Positions 11,101 to 17,822 of a stretch of 64,000 bases of DNA are shown here, piece by piece. The notes under the pieces were generated by a model that ran no database searches, was not told the origin of the DNA, and was given only the letters and a program-made list of their open reading frames with translations. Numbering within the stretch: the stretch's first letter is position 1; every line of letters begins with the position of its first letter. The translations under genes and the position numbers were made by a program. This DNA is from Candidatus Kapaibacterium sp. Lineage in GTDB: Bacteria; Bacteroidota; Ignavibacteria; Kapaibacteriales; UBA2268. The stretch covers positions 1 through 64,000 of the forward strand of contig JAOABA010000004.1 of the NCBI GenBank assembly GCA_026418625.1. The letters run 5' to 3'.

Positions 11101-11196
11101 GCTCAAAAGATGTTGGATTGGGCAAAAAAACTCGATCCAGATCTATCGGAAGCCTCTATTTTGCTCGAGGATATTTTAGAGAAACAAGCCGTTTAG
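2167..11196 (+). CDS. Giant multi-module glycosyltransferase, 3009 residues
   Basis: One uninterrupted frame joins several sugar-transfer modules. Approximate modules by residue: 10-320, a GT61-like domain (GEFGYEMISW; GPQGGNLYLP); 340-570, GT2 (DDGSTD 375-380, GSDD 424-427); 600-670, TPR-like; 693-960, GT2 (DNN 727-729, DND 780-782, EED 861-863); 1000-1170, a weak Rossmann/methyltransferase-like domain; 1200-1340, TPR-like; 1369-1700, GT4-like (EYSACGIPG near 1630); 1729-1960, GT2 (NND 1813-1815, WED 1916-1918); 2039-2310, GT9/heptosyltransferase-like (GD 2048-2049, Cys 2289, 2292, 2298, 2302); 2420-2790, GT4 with E-x7-E (E2680, E2688); 2815-3000, TPR. No membrane segment or signal peptide is visible, so it is probably cytoplasmic. 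It may assemble much of a surface glycan on one chain, but substrate and product are unknown. Confidence 0.85.
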   Translation: MRENEPIIISAKQAEDSVFCFLGEFGYEMISWLPYLLFLKQNLNIKLHTVSRKGSKPFYYFSDEHFEAEPSLIGDMWGDTKHYNQLASIFPGRLLIHPGPDFINQRKIIIEGKEWTNNNIHTIINQKNYSVPDFSGNNIKLPFEIQKPFIVINNKFFRQWYQKYKGPINYFRREDLEEMRDILQSLGYSIVYNHFVEQTSYDQFFDLNDRDIFGKDSHSVNLADFYKNLDAEGRNILQLSVYNNAEFVIGPQGGNLYLPAICKKDLWILMRDGEYLDYLEFGRLYGINVNIFYEPAHILASIKYFNDKQKLKNTTQKAIEIVHSAYTGIVKEDKSEIQPLISICIFTYNRGNLIAETIQSCLEQSYNNFEIIIADDGSTDNTAEVVKSFNDARIKYFYKAHTNAPDTRNYALKHAKGDYIIWVGSDDILDKSILEEYVNTLKSFPDADILYCNLQSFDNQGNKGIFLSYQEWYGRNPEMLAFLFEGSPIADGGTLIKKSIYDEVGQYNTEFTRAQDYEFWSRVVLSQKFKAKYVNKTLYYYRIHDGNLTGHLNEKTDFSFERKILQNVIDKAGFEKLFLDFSWNIDYDYNLSMAYLKAGLKFLERQGVIEGINYISQSIEIYPDAEKFKLLSEIYLRLNQFEPAKTILTEAYKQFPYDEWIISRLQGLGVDPSSITINYQLDEVAKDELEDFVNICIVTYNRLEFTKQCIDGILKHTDYPYVITVVDNNSQDGTKEYLKKLKDEGKIKNLVLLDENIGVAKASNLAWSLEPNAKYYMKLDNDIVIQKPAWLSAMINVAENVPKIGALAYNFEPKSYPIQIINGFKIRIKNPHNLGGACILIPKRTEKQLGYWCEDYGLYGEEDADYGIRIHCAGLFNAYMEDENIGIHLPAGKAGVIDPYTMFTKDGIEESEDREYRLFKDESRRRNVSNGAFTKNYNDYIARKKSLFVDSLFAKSFDISKYLYKSDNQEIIEENITNIISSRQSLTEFELESNKKAFLPILLNVINQLNPKNIVSIGNFNYDYLEPICLAKEKLNPNLKILAFVLEDLDVSAIEDKIQRLENKFPNYISFFKNTFFEALIGLDDKSADLIIFDSLIKNEDLDFYIDSILPKLSNSGLVILPNTNISLSNETNWKSWQKLTWDFENIEFDFGGGFGLIFPKNQSNKLKNYLNDLKSNKHIYTERFRAEAFKLSSKQDLSNTEYSSDIEKFEKVLDYLEKTQIAMSRLDYSSVNQLEKEFINLFPDSPFAYLTSAIIKRHKNELNESVRLIEQARDLFEIPEVIYEMKVIAGSKGNVEKSREINDYIQLKYPDWNFSPSDSDYISLIFSSAIERLKQLKNNFNDASQKIELSKIQEFNTSASTKIKTVKIGFLSIEYHNNACPVIRLITPLKSLEKEGFGYQWIDVGELIDGKLEPKIENILSLDILIIQRQICGLIPFNALKSLIKEKDIKIVFEIDDALTDLPFHHPHYLHFERFRPFIYEYIKNADLVTVSTEGLKKLYSSHSDKIVVLKNYFSKELITKKVEFPRYSDGPVKILFSGTITHEPDFKEIEGVLRRILNEFGEAVELLMWGGTTFSSLSQQKNVRIIDEFYNDYYDYLKRLQTIEADFAVIPLNDNTFNRAKSHIKWVEYSACGIPGIYSNVGEYSVSIKNEVTGILVDNNYEQWYSAVRRFIEDENFRENIAKNAYNTVHNEFTIENNCYYWDKAYRSILSFGKNETFEEPKSTIESSIIIPVHNQLHYTKNCLEGLFKTVDLSKVEIIIINNASTDGTGEYLQSLGNRIKVITNQENLNYSKINNQGAKIASGKYLIFLNNDTLPLPGWYDEIIKEFEENQDTGIQGAKLLYEDGTIQHAGMVFGSMPNKDDSPFHAYVKVPADFHYANLRRQFQFVTGACLAIRSDLFGQIGGFDEGYDFGWEDTDLCMKVNQIGKKVIYNPKAVLYHYESGTKVLKEEAMNDFLLPQSSRDIKNRLHFMDKWSQFVKKDADEFFRNDGFKLENGMLFPINMQSAQLIREITSNKNLTSFSSSFWNFNYENGKNILIRITPAFGDALMMTSIIHKIKSDFPHIDIYVSGAQIIESVFEGNPDIKEFIIKDSDEERRLISNIDRILDYNNLIANLPEYYNGLHFMDILANIAGIKLNSKELIYNITNEEINWAENVINNFSNGSKIIGLQLITNKDTKRSYPYGNELLTELRKRYPEYKYILFGLHENYGNGADTLNCGEKGYTFRQQVALANFCDSFITIDSVFFHVAHNLLKKPTLLIAGLTNPALIGNYTAGFSVIRNNSLDCLNCYWTKKCNIECMNQLSPEIIASAFSNIENTRYTPDSFEIIDVKLNWNTDYQKSIYDFFANYSNKNKSLRLIDQDGILPSHSLNWNGIEIRYSPAKTEQLSFDFSSNVTSFEKLEIIQKPKEIKKTDKKLNVVWEGSQFVYHSLALINREHCSNLINVKDVELTIIPYEPETYLPEKTKKNDDLIKHDIRFKEKVDESISKLPYVWIRHQWPPQFQPPKGAKWIIMQPWEFSTLRKDFADLFNQADEIWTPSNYSRQSFINSGVDFNKVQVIPNGIDPEIFKPTGDKFELKTNKKLKFLFVGGTIFRKGIDILLNSYASTFNSYDDVCLVVKDMGGDSFYKGQTAKEQIEILKVKPNSPEIIYIDNALTELEMASLYRACDVFVCPYRGEGFSLPTLEAMACGLPVVVTKGGSTDDFTDEDIAWYIPAMKRSIGNVIDGHQLTGEAFVLEPEQDALSDILREIYNKPSAIKLKGILAAQKARNHWTWKRATLKVLSRLDVLYDFNLASENEKILSDEKNEIDDFLNAEFEFQSKNYKKAEELFLKAVSSDNSDLQHKIHSYLRLAEMNIIKKDLENSLNFIKEAEKLNNDNTDVKYIKSKYLALTGNDTEALELLTELFNEWKTRKFETFLGITLDDLLTDTADIFLSFEDAESALSLYTEALKYNTTNARACLGAGKCFLTVLAYEEAQKMLDWAKKLDPDLSEASILLEDILEKQAV

Positions 11197-11273
11197 AATA
11201 GATTTTTTAAGCTGAATTTATTTGAATTTCTTATATTTATTTTCTATTCGAAAGTATTATTAGATTTTTGTTT

Positions 11274-12875
11274 GTGAAATTTAAGTTAAAAATATTTCTG
11301 TTTTTCTTATTAATTCTTGCACCAGCTGTATCTTTGTATTCTCAGCAATTTATTAGAAACTTTGGCATAAAATCCGAAATTTCTTTTCTCAATTATAACT
11401 ATAATTTCAAATCAATACCCAATATTCCAAGACCTGAAATTCCTTTGACAATTTCAAACAACAAACCTGTCCTTGGATTTGGAGGATTAATTAGTTTCAA
11501 CCTTACTGATGATTTTTTCCTATCTTCATCACTTCTCTATTCAAAATCCGAATTAGACTTTCAGGATTTGGAAAATGTTACGGTCATCGTTCAGGGTGAA
11601 CCAATTGATGCTATAATTCGACATAATCTTGAAACCGACATAAATAATCTTGAAATTTCTCTTAGTGCGGGTTATCGTTTTTTTAAAGCAATAAATTTAT
11701 CATTTGGAATTGGTCTAAATTTCCCGATTTCAACATATATCAATCAAAATCAAACCATCATTTCCCCAGAAAATTTAAATTTTGTATTTCCGATTGGAAA
11801 TCACGAAGGAAAAATCAATAATCTAAGTAGTTTGGTTTTTGTTCCTAAGGCAACCTTCTCACTTGATGAAAACAAATTATCCATTGGTAAAATCGGAATC
11901 TCTCCGGAAATTTCATTTAAATTTTCACTAAATAGCTATTTAACTTCTGCTGATTGGAAATTTTCTGCTATAACTGCAGGTGTTAATCTACTATTCATTA
12001 ACAAGACTGAACAATCTATAAGATATGACACAACGCTAACACGAGATACAATAACCAATTTCAGCACACAGATAACTACTGAAACTTTACAATTAAGAGC
12101 AAGAAATATCATTTACGACACACTATTATCGGATAACTCTATTGCTTATATTACAAATATTAAAGAGACTTACGAACGCCAAATTCCCAAACCTTTACCA
12201 ATTTTAAATGGTGAATTAAAGACTGTTTTCGTTTCTGATGATGGAACTGAGTCAGTTGAACAAGAAATTGAGTATATTAAAAATATCTATCAGATACATT
12301 ATTTTGAAAAGAGAGGAAAGCAAGAAAGACTTACAAAAAAACTTGACACAATAAGCTCCTTAAACATTCCATTTATTAGATTTTATCCCTCCGCTTTCAG
12401 TGAAGCAGGATTACAAGAATGGCAAATTAAAATTTCATCCGATAATCAAATAATTAAAACATTCTTAGGGTATGATGCTACTCCGAAATTAGTAAACTGG
12501 TATCCCTATGAAAACAATAAAAATATTGAATTTAATGATATTAAATTCAAATACGAGTTCATTATCAAAGACTACGAAGAACAAGAAATAACAGTTAGCA
12601 CCGGAGAAATAAACTTCAAAAAAAGCCTTAAAGGAGAAAAAATTAATAAAATTATTCTGATTGCAATAGAACCCACAAAAATTAACGACAACAATTTCAA
12701 GAAGCTGTTTTCCAATCTAAGAAAACAGAAAAAAGTTGTGCTTTATTATCCTTTTTTAACCGGTGTTGAGGATTTAATAAAACCGGATTTTATTACAGAA
12801 AAAAATGAAGAAATGATTCAAGTAATTTCGAGAATTAACAATCGTAATAATTTGATAATTATAGGAATAATCTAA
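11274..12875 (+). CDS. Exported protein with probable outer-membrane beta-barrel, function unknown
   Basis: 533 residues from the GTG at 11274 (an in-frame TTG lies at 11268). The N-terminus has lysines followed by a hydrophobic stretch ending in SLYSQ, a clear signal peptide. Residues 25-240 alternate polar and hydrophobic residues with many aromatic girdle-like positions, as in PorT/OmpA-type barrels (SAGYRFF, LSFGIGLNFPI). The remainder contains Ig-like strands and a C-terminal alpha/beta stretch (KINKIILIAIEP) reminiscent of a periplasmic domain, but I do not recognise the family. The start lies 77 bases after the giant glycosyltransferase gene, so the two may be co-transcribed. No sorting domain is seen at the C-terminus. 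Confidence 0.6.
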   Translation: MKFKLKIFLFFLLILAPAVSLYSQQFIRNFGIKSEISFLNYNYNFKSIPNIPRPEIPLTISNNKPVLGFGGLISFNLTDDFFLSSSLLYSKSELDFQDLENVTVIVQGEPIDAIIRHNLETDINNLEISLSAGYRFFKAINLSFGIGLNFPISTYINQNQTIISPENLNFVFPIGNHEGKINNLSSLVFVPKATFSLDENKLSIGKIGISPEISFKFSLNSYLTSADWKFSAITAGVNLLFINKTEQSIRYDTTLTRDTITNFSTQITTETLQLRARNIIYDTLLSDNSIAYITNIKETYERQIPKPLPILNGELKTVFVSDDGTESVEQEIEYIKNIYQIHYFEKRGKQERLTKKLDTISSLNIPFIRFYPSAFSEAGLQEWQIKISSDNQIIKTFLGYDATPKLVNWYPYENNKNIEFNDIKFKYEFIIKDYEEQEITVSTGEINFKKSLKGEKINKIILIAIEPTKINDNNFKKLFSNLRKQKKVVLYYPFLTGVEDLIKPDFITEKNEEMIQVISRINNRNNLIIIGII

Positions 12876-12929
12876 TAATTTACCTTTAAATTTTTAAAGA
12901 CTTTTTCAACTAAATCTTGAGGGTTACGT

Positions 12930-13505
12930 TTAAAAAACCTTTGGTTTGAATTTTTTGGAATTAGTTATAGAAGCACTATTGCCCGTTGCTTTTATAGTGA
13001 ATAAACCATTTTTTTCTGCAAGTTTAGAACAGCCGGAATCTTCATTTAGAAAAGCAACTGCACCATATATCTTGTTGTTTGCATATTTTGGCAAAACTTT
13101 TTTTATTTCTCCCAATTCCTCGATAAATTCTTTTATGTCCTCTTGTTTTAGAGTAGTTTTTACTTCCACAACAACAACTTCCTCGCCATTTTCAGCAATG
13201 ATATCAAATTCATATTGCCGATCGTTAAAATAGACTTTTGTTCTGGTGGTTGTTATATTAACAGGTATACCTCGATTATTCAATAGATGAACTAAATCAC
13301 CTTCAACGAGTGATTCAATAAGTTTACCCCACTGACTTGTAAATAGATGCTCAAGTTTATTAAGCTTCTTATCGGTATCTTTAAATTTCTTATCTGTATC
13401 CTGAAACTTCTTATCTGTTTCTTGGAATTTTCTATCAGTTTCCTGAAACATTAACCAGACTTTTTCAAAGTCTAATTTTTCGCTTGTATTTATTGTGTCT
13501 GCCAT
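12930..13505 (-). CDS. PD-(D/E)XK nuclease-like protein with heptad-repeat N-terminus (DUF3782-like)
   Basis: 191 residues. The N-terminal part (21-48) is four near-identical seven-residue units (QETDRKF, QETDKKF, QDTDKKF, KDTDKKL), a predicted coiled coil. The C-terminal half shows the nuclease-fold signature: E64, then D101 in EFDII, then E114-V-K116 in VVVEVKTTL. This matches the DUF3782/YraN-like group of PD-(D/E)XK proteins. Such proteins are common and often expanded in FCB and cyanobacterial genomes; their role is unproven and may be DNA binding or cleavage. It is convergent with the membrane-protein gene and stands alone on its strand. Confidence 0.75.
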   Translation of the reverse strand: MADTINTSEKLDFEKVWLMFQETDRKFQETDKKFQDTDKKFKDTDKKLNKLEHLFTSQWGKLIESLVEGDLVHLLNNRGIPVNITTTRTKVYFNDRQYEFDIIAENGEEVVVVEVKTTLKQEDIKEFIEELGEIKKVLPKYANNKIYGAVAFLNEDSGCSKLAEKNGLFTIKATGNSASITNSKKFKPKVF

Positions 13506-13853
13506 AACTTAATTTACCTTTTTATTTTATTAACGTCAAAACATAAAAAAATTGTAATATTTGAAAATAATTATCTTTAAATCGGCCTCAAAATTCTAAT
13601 ATGGGTTTATACCAAATAACATAATCACTTAAATTACTATTTACGAAGTAGCTATTCATTTTTATGAATGAAGAATATTTAGATAGAATTTTTTAAAAGA
13701 AAATATTTGCCTACATTTCAAAAAAATTATTCGAAAAATCAAAGTTATTTTTAATTTAAACTAATAAAATAAATACAGCATAGAAAAAATATCATTTCTG
13801 ATAAAATAAATTTCAAATTTTATAGTTTCCATTTTATTTTGAAAGATATAATT
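13506..13853. other. Intergenic region between divergent nuclease-like and pyrophosphatase genes
   Basis: About 350 AT-rich bases between divergently transcribed genes. It must hold both promoters, but I see no unambiguous -35/-10 pair, repeat or structured element. A TATAAT lies at 13847-13852, too close to the ATG at 13854 to serve as its -10 box. Confidence 0.4.
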
Positions 13854-14561
13854 ATGCAAACAGGAAAAGAATTCTGGAAACTTGCAGGATTAAGATATAA
13901 ATCACACCCATGGCACGGTGTTTTTATTGGTGATAAAGCACCTGAAATTGTAACGAGCTTTATAGAATGTGTTCCCTCTGATACCGTTAAATATGAGGTT
14001 GATAAATTATCTGGCTACCTAAAGGTTGATAGACCGCAAAAATTTTCGAACATAATACCAGCTTTATATGGTTTTATTCCTCAAACTTATTGCGGAAATT
14101 CGATTGCAGAGTTCTGTATGCAAAAATCCGGTAGAAATGATATTATCGGCGACGGCGACCCTCTTGATATTTGTATTTTAACAGAAAGACACATTCCTCA
14201 TGGTGATATTTTAGTTCAGGCAGTTCCTATCGGGGGATTCCGTATGATTGATGGTGGAGAGGCTGATGATAAAATTATAGCTGTTATGAAAGAAGATGAG
14301 GTTTATAAATCTTGGAAGGATATTAATGATTGCCCTCCGGTTGTTGTCTCACGATTAAAACATTACTTTCTTACTTATAAAGATATGCCCGGGCAACCGA
14401 CGAGATGTGAGATAACACACGTATATGGCAAAGAGGAAGCAATCGAAGTCATCAAAAGAAGTATGAATGATTATAGAGCTACTTTCGGCAAGCTCGAAAA
14501 CAAAATGTCAATCGCAGCGATGGAAGCAATAGAGTTCGGCAAAAAAGCTAGCAAAAAGTAA
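13854..14561 (+). CDS. ppa: Inorganic pyrophosphatase (family I)
   Basis: 235 residues from the ATG at 13854; the in-frame TTG at 13839 is less likely. It hydrolyses pyrophosphate to phosphate in the cytoplasm, driving biosynthetic reactions. The metal-binding signature D-x-D-P-x-D is at residues 100-105 (DGDPLD), and the YGFIPQTYCGN stretch matches the active-site YGyiP..yc region. A late conserved K-DMPG-QP segment is also present. At 235 residues it is longer than the roughly 175-residue E. coli type and resembles the longer form seen in some Bacteroidota. It stands alone, convergent with yjbQ. Confidence 0.9.
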   Translation: MQTGKEFWKLAGLRYKSHPWHGVFIGDKAPEIVTSFIECVPSDTVKYEVDKLSGYLKVDRPQKFSNIIPALYGFIPQTYCGNSIAEFCMQKSGRNDIIGDGDPLDICILTERHIPHGDILVQAVPIGGFRMIDGGEADDKIIAVMKEDEVYKSWKDINDCPPVVVSRLKHYFLTYKDMPGQPTRCEITHVYGKEEAIEVIKRSMNDYRATFGKLENKMSIAAMEAIEFGKKASKK

Positions 14562-14574
14562 TTAGTTTTTTTCT

Positions 14575-14991
14575 TTACTCCCCAATTATTTTGATGAGAA
14601 CTCTTTTCCTTCTCATTCCGTCGAATTCGCCATAGAAGATTTGCTCCCATGGACCGAAATCGAGTTTTCCGTCTGTTATAGCAACTGTAACTTCACGACC
14701 CATTATCTGCCTTTTTAAATGGGCGTCTGCATTATCCTCATAGCCGTTATGACGATATTGAGAGTGGGGTTTTTCCGGAGCTAATTTTTCAAGCCATTGT
14801 TCAAAGTCATAGTGGAGCCCTGACTCATCATCATTTATGAAAACGCTCGCAGTTATGTGCATAGCATTGACAAGAACCAACCCCTCTTTTATTCCGCTTT
14901 CTCTAACTGCCTGTTGAACCTGAAGTGTAATGTTAATATATTCCCTGCGGGATTTTGTCTGAAACCATAATTCTTTTCTGTAGCTTTTCAT
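14575..14991 (-). CDS. yjbQ: YjbQ / UPF0047 family protein
   Basis: 138 residues from the ATG at 14991; a longer in-frame reading would overlap the upstream CoA-binding gene, whose stop lies at 14996-14998. Family signatures are present: [13 protein letters not shown], the D-rich segment after it, [12 protein letters not shown] and the C-terminal [13 protein letters not shown]. Some members have been reported to show thiamine-phosphate synthase side activity, but the native role is unsettled. It is the last gene of the run that starts at ridA, four bases after its neighbour. Confidence 0.85.
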   Translation of the reverse strand: MKSYRKELWFQTKSRREYINITLQVQQAVRESGIKEGLVLVNAMHITASVFINDDESGLHYDFEQWLEKLAPEKPHSQYRHNGYEDNADAHLKRQIMGREVTVAITDGKLDFGPWEQIFYGEFDGMRRKRVLIKIIGE

Positions 14992-14995
14992 TCTT

Positions 14996-15448
14996 TCACT
15001 TAGGATATTTACCAAAAAATTTTGACAAGAATTTATGAAGGTTATGTGGAAATGAGTCTTCGGCAATAAACATCATCAAACATCTTTTACTTACGACATT
15101 AATATTATTTGCCTTGCAAAACTCAATAGCTTCCTTTGATTCAGAGCCTTGTTGAAGCCAAACTTTTTTTATTTCAGCCTTTTTTGCGTCTTCCAGAACA
15201 CTCATTACATTTTTTGGCTTAAGTGAGCATATAAGAGCATCAACCTTTTCAGGCAAACTATCAAGACTCGGATAGCATTTCACTCCTTTATATTCCGATA
15301 AACTTGGATTAAGAGGATATGTTTTTATTCCTTTTTTAATAAGTTCATCATATAAATAATTTCCGAATTTGTCTTTATTATTAGAAACTCCAGCCAATGC
15401 AAAAGCTTCGCTACTTAAAAAGTCAGTTATTATTTCTTTTTCTGTCAT
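14996..15448 (-). CDS. CoA-binding domain protein (YccU-like)
   Basis: 150 residues, the usual size for the stand-alone CoA_binding family (YccU). It is a single Rossmann domain: [21 protein letters not shown] forms the nucleotide loop and VWLQQGSES the conserved central strand and loop; [10 protein letters not shown] is the conserved late segment before the tail. It is homologous to the CoA-binding part of succinyl-CoA ligase alpha, without the ligase domain. The biological role is unknown. It lies 19 bases after iorB and 4 before yjbQ, so it is probably co-transcribed with both. Confidence 0.85.
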   Translation of the reverse strand: MTEKEIITDFLSSEAFALAGVSNNKDKFGNYLYDELIKKGIKTYPLNPSLSEYKGVKCYPSLDSLPEKVDALICSLKPKNVMSVLEDAKKAEIKKVWLQQGSESKEAIEFCKANNINVVSKRCLMMFIAEDSFPHNLHKFLSKFFGKYPK

Positions 15449-15467
15449 TTTTTTCCTTTTTTTAAAT

Positions 15468-17822
15468 TTATTTTTTCATAATAGGAAAAGAGTAAGAATC
15501 AATACCATCAGAGAATAACACATAATAAGTTCCCGCAGCAATTGTCGGAAAACTAAATTCACCGATATATCTTATACCATCAAATTCAATTAAAGTTTTA
15601 ATTAATTTTTTTCCTAAAATATCCACTATACTAACATCGAGTTTCGGTTGATTCCATCTTTTTAACTTAATTGAGACCTTGAATGAAGATTCAAATGGCG
15701 TTGGAACAGCTTCAAACTCGACATTATTACTTATTTGGCTTTTTTTTTCAACCTCACTAACCAAACTTGTATGTGCTATTGGTAGTCTCCTTATTCTTAT
15801 CCCGGTTGCATCGAAAATAGCATTGCATAAGGCAGGAGTTACTGAAGGGAAGCCTACCTCACCCATACCTGATGGTGTTTCTGATGTGTGAATAATATCA
15901 ATATCAAATTCAGGAACATCTTCCATAGTCAGCCACCTGAAATTATGAAAGCCGGATTGTTGAATTTCTCCATTTTTCACAGTTATTTCAGTATTTAATG
16001 CGGTCGAAAAAGCATCAATTGCGGCACCCATAATCTGATTTTTTATATTCCCGGGATTTATCGCAAAACCGGGATCAACGACCGCATATACTTTTTGAAT
16101 TTTTAATTTTCCAGTGTCCGAAATAGAGACTTCGACAACGTGAGCAATATAAGCGCCGTAGCCAACAAAGGCAGCTATACCTCTGCCCCAGCCCTTAGGC
16201 AGTTGAGAGCCCCAATTTGATTTTTCTGCTACGAGCTTAAGAACATTTTTTAATCTTCCGTCCTTAGTTAGATCATATCGGTATTGGTATGGATCTTTTC
16301 CAGCCAGATGAGCTAATTCATCTATCAAAGACTCGTTGACAAAAATATTTTGAGTGTAATCAACCGATCGCCAAGGACCAGTTCTAATTCCAAATCTCTC
16401 CGATGCGGTTTGATTAGTAATATTCGGTACATCATAATTTGGATTATTTGGCGAAACATCACCTTGAGATATTACTTTTTGAATCCATCCTGAAGGATAG
16501 CCACTTGATGTAATACCAACTTTGAAAGCATGCATACTTGCTGGTCTAAAATTATCGTTTTTTATATCGTCTTCCTTTGTATAGAAGAACAAAATTGGAT
16601 ACCCTGATAATTTCGAGATTTTTGCAGCCATCACAACATAATCATTATCGTGACGGCGTCCAAATCCCCCACCAGAGAGCATAACATTTACCGTCACATT
16701 CGATTGAGAAATACCCAATGCACTTGCAACATTGGATCTTGCTGTCTGAGGGTTTTGTGTTCCGGTCCATACCTCACAATTTCCATCTTTAAAATGTGCG
16801 AAGGCACTCATAGGTTCCATTGTTGTATGCGCAAGGAACGGAACTTCATAAACACCTTCAATAAATTTACTTGTGTTGGCAGGGAGATTGGGTAATGTCC
16901 CGATTTTGTCAGTAAAAGCTTTTCGAATGTCTTCTGAGCTAAAATTTGAATTCTGTCGCCATACGGCTTTTAGTGCATTTCTGCCTTCGAGCGCTGCCCA
17001 AGAATTCTCAGCTACTACAGCTATACCCTCGCTCATCTGATAAACACCAAGCACACCCTTAACTTTCTTTGCATTCGTATCATCATAGGATTGCAATGAA
17101 CCGCTTATGTATGGACACCTCAAAATAACAGCATATTTCATTCCTTGGACTCTATAATCGCTTCCATATTTGGCTTTGCCTGTTACAATGTCCGGTTCAT
17201 CAAAATTCCATTTTGTCTTTCCAATTAATTTGAATTCAGATGACTTTTTTAAAGTTACTGAATTAGTCGGAGGAACGGGAAGAGTTAATGCTTTATCAAT
17301 CAATTCTCCGTAGGATAATTTTCTGCTTCCATTTTTCTCATAAACAAAGCTTTTTTCTGCATAACAATTAGCTTCGGAAATGCCCCAGATAAGCGAGGCG
17401 GCTGTAATAAGCATTTTTTTCGCCTGTGCTCCTGCAGTTCTCAAGGGTTGCCAAAATGTTCTAATGCTTGTGCTACCACCTGTTGACTGATTACCATATT
17501 TTGAATCTCCTTCAGCATTTCTCACTCTAACTAAATCCCAATCAGCATCCAATTCATCGGCTAAAATCATCGAAAAGGATGTTCTTACTCCCTGACCGAG
17601 TTCAGAGCGAGCAACAGTAACAATAACTTCGTTTTCCTTTGTAATCTCAACCCATATACTCGGAGCAAAGCTCATAATTTTATTGTTGCCATTTTCAGTG
17701 ATAATGAGTTCAGCCAAAGCTTTATTTGATGATATAAAGCCTGATACCAGACCTGCAAAAGACAGTGCAGAACCAAAAATAAATCTTCTTCTGGAAATAT
17801 TATTTTTTTCTGTCATAATCAT
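15468..17822 (-). CDS. iorB: Molybdopterin-binding hydroxylase large subunit (IorB-like) with Tat signal and T9SS sorting domain
   Basis: 784 residues. ATG at 17822 overlaps the iorA stop in ATGA; ATG at 17816 is an alternative. Residues 10-15 (SRRRFI) followed by a hydrophobic stretch are a Tat signal. The body matches the aldehyde oxidase/isoquinoline 1-oxidoreductase beta family, binding Mo cofactor: GGGFGRRHDNDYV, TTMEPMSAFAHF, and GMGEVGFPSVTPALCNAIF with the probable catalytic E655. Family members hydroxylate N-heterocycles or aldehydes with water as oxygen donor; the substrate here is unknown. The last 85 or so residues (EAVPTPFESSFKVSI, VSIVDILGKKLI, AAGTYYVLFSDG) are a T9SS type A sorting domain. 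A Tat-exported, cofactor-loaded enzyme with a T9SS tail is unusual. Confidence 0.85.
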   Translation of the reverse strand: MIMTEKNNISRRRFIFGSALSFAGLVSGFISSNKALAELIITENGNNKIMSFAPSIWVEITKENEVIVTVARSELGQGVRTSFSMILADELDADWDLVRVRNAEGDSKYGNQSTGGSTSIRTFWQPLRTAGAQAKKMLITAASLIWGISEANCYAEKSFVYEKNGSRKLSYGELIDKALTLPVPPTNSVTLKKSSEFKLIGKTKWNFDEPDIVTGKAKYGSDYRVQGMKYAVILRCPYISGSLQSYDDTNAKKVKGVLGVYQMSEGIAVVAENSWAALEGRNALKAVWRQNSNFSSEDIRKAFTDKIGTLPNLPANTSKFIEGVYEVPFLAHTTMEPMSAFAHFKDGNCEVWTGTQNPQTARSNVASALGISQSNVTVNVMLSGGGFGRRHDNDYVVMAAKISKLSGYPILFFYTKEDDIKNDNFRPASMHAFKVGITSSGYPSGWIQKVISQGDVSPNNPNYDVPNITNQTASERFGIRTGPWRSVDYTQNIFVNESLIDELAHLAGKDPYQYRYDLTKDGRLKNVLKLVAEKSNWGSQLPKGWGRGIAAFVGYGAYIAHVVEVSISDTGKLKIQKVYAVVDPGFAINPGNIKNQIMGAAIDAFSTALNTEITVKNGEIQQSGFHNFRWLTMEDVPEFDIDIIHTSETPSGMGEVGFPSVTPALCNAIFDATGIRIRRLPIAHTSLVSEVEKKSQISNNVEFEAVPTPFESSFKVSIKLKRWNQPKLDVSIVDILGKKLIKTLIEFDGIRYIGEFSFPTIAAGTYYVLFSDGIDSYSFPIMKK

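Noticed and set aside
12884-12899. CTTTAAA-TT-TTTAAAG palindrome between convergent genes as a terminator
   Set aside because: The stem is nearly all A-T with a two-base loop; it is too weak to support.
13847-13852. TATAAT just before the pyrophosphatase ATG (and again at 51846-51851 before pdxJ)
   Set aside because: It lies two bases from the ATG, so it cannot be the -10 box of the same gene; it reflects an AT-rich leader.
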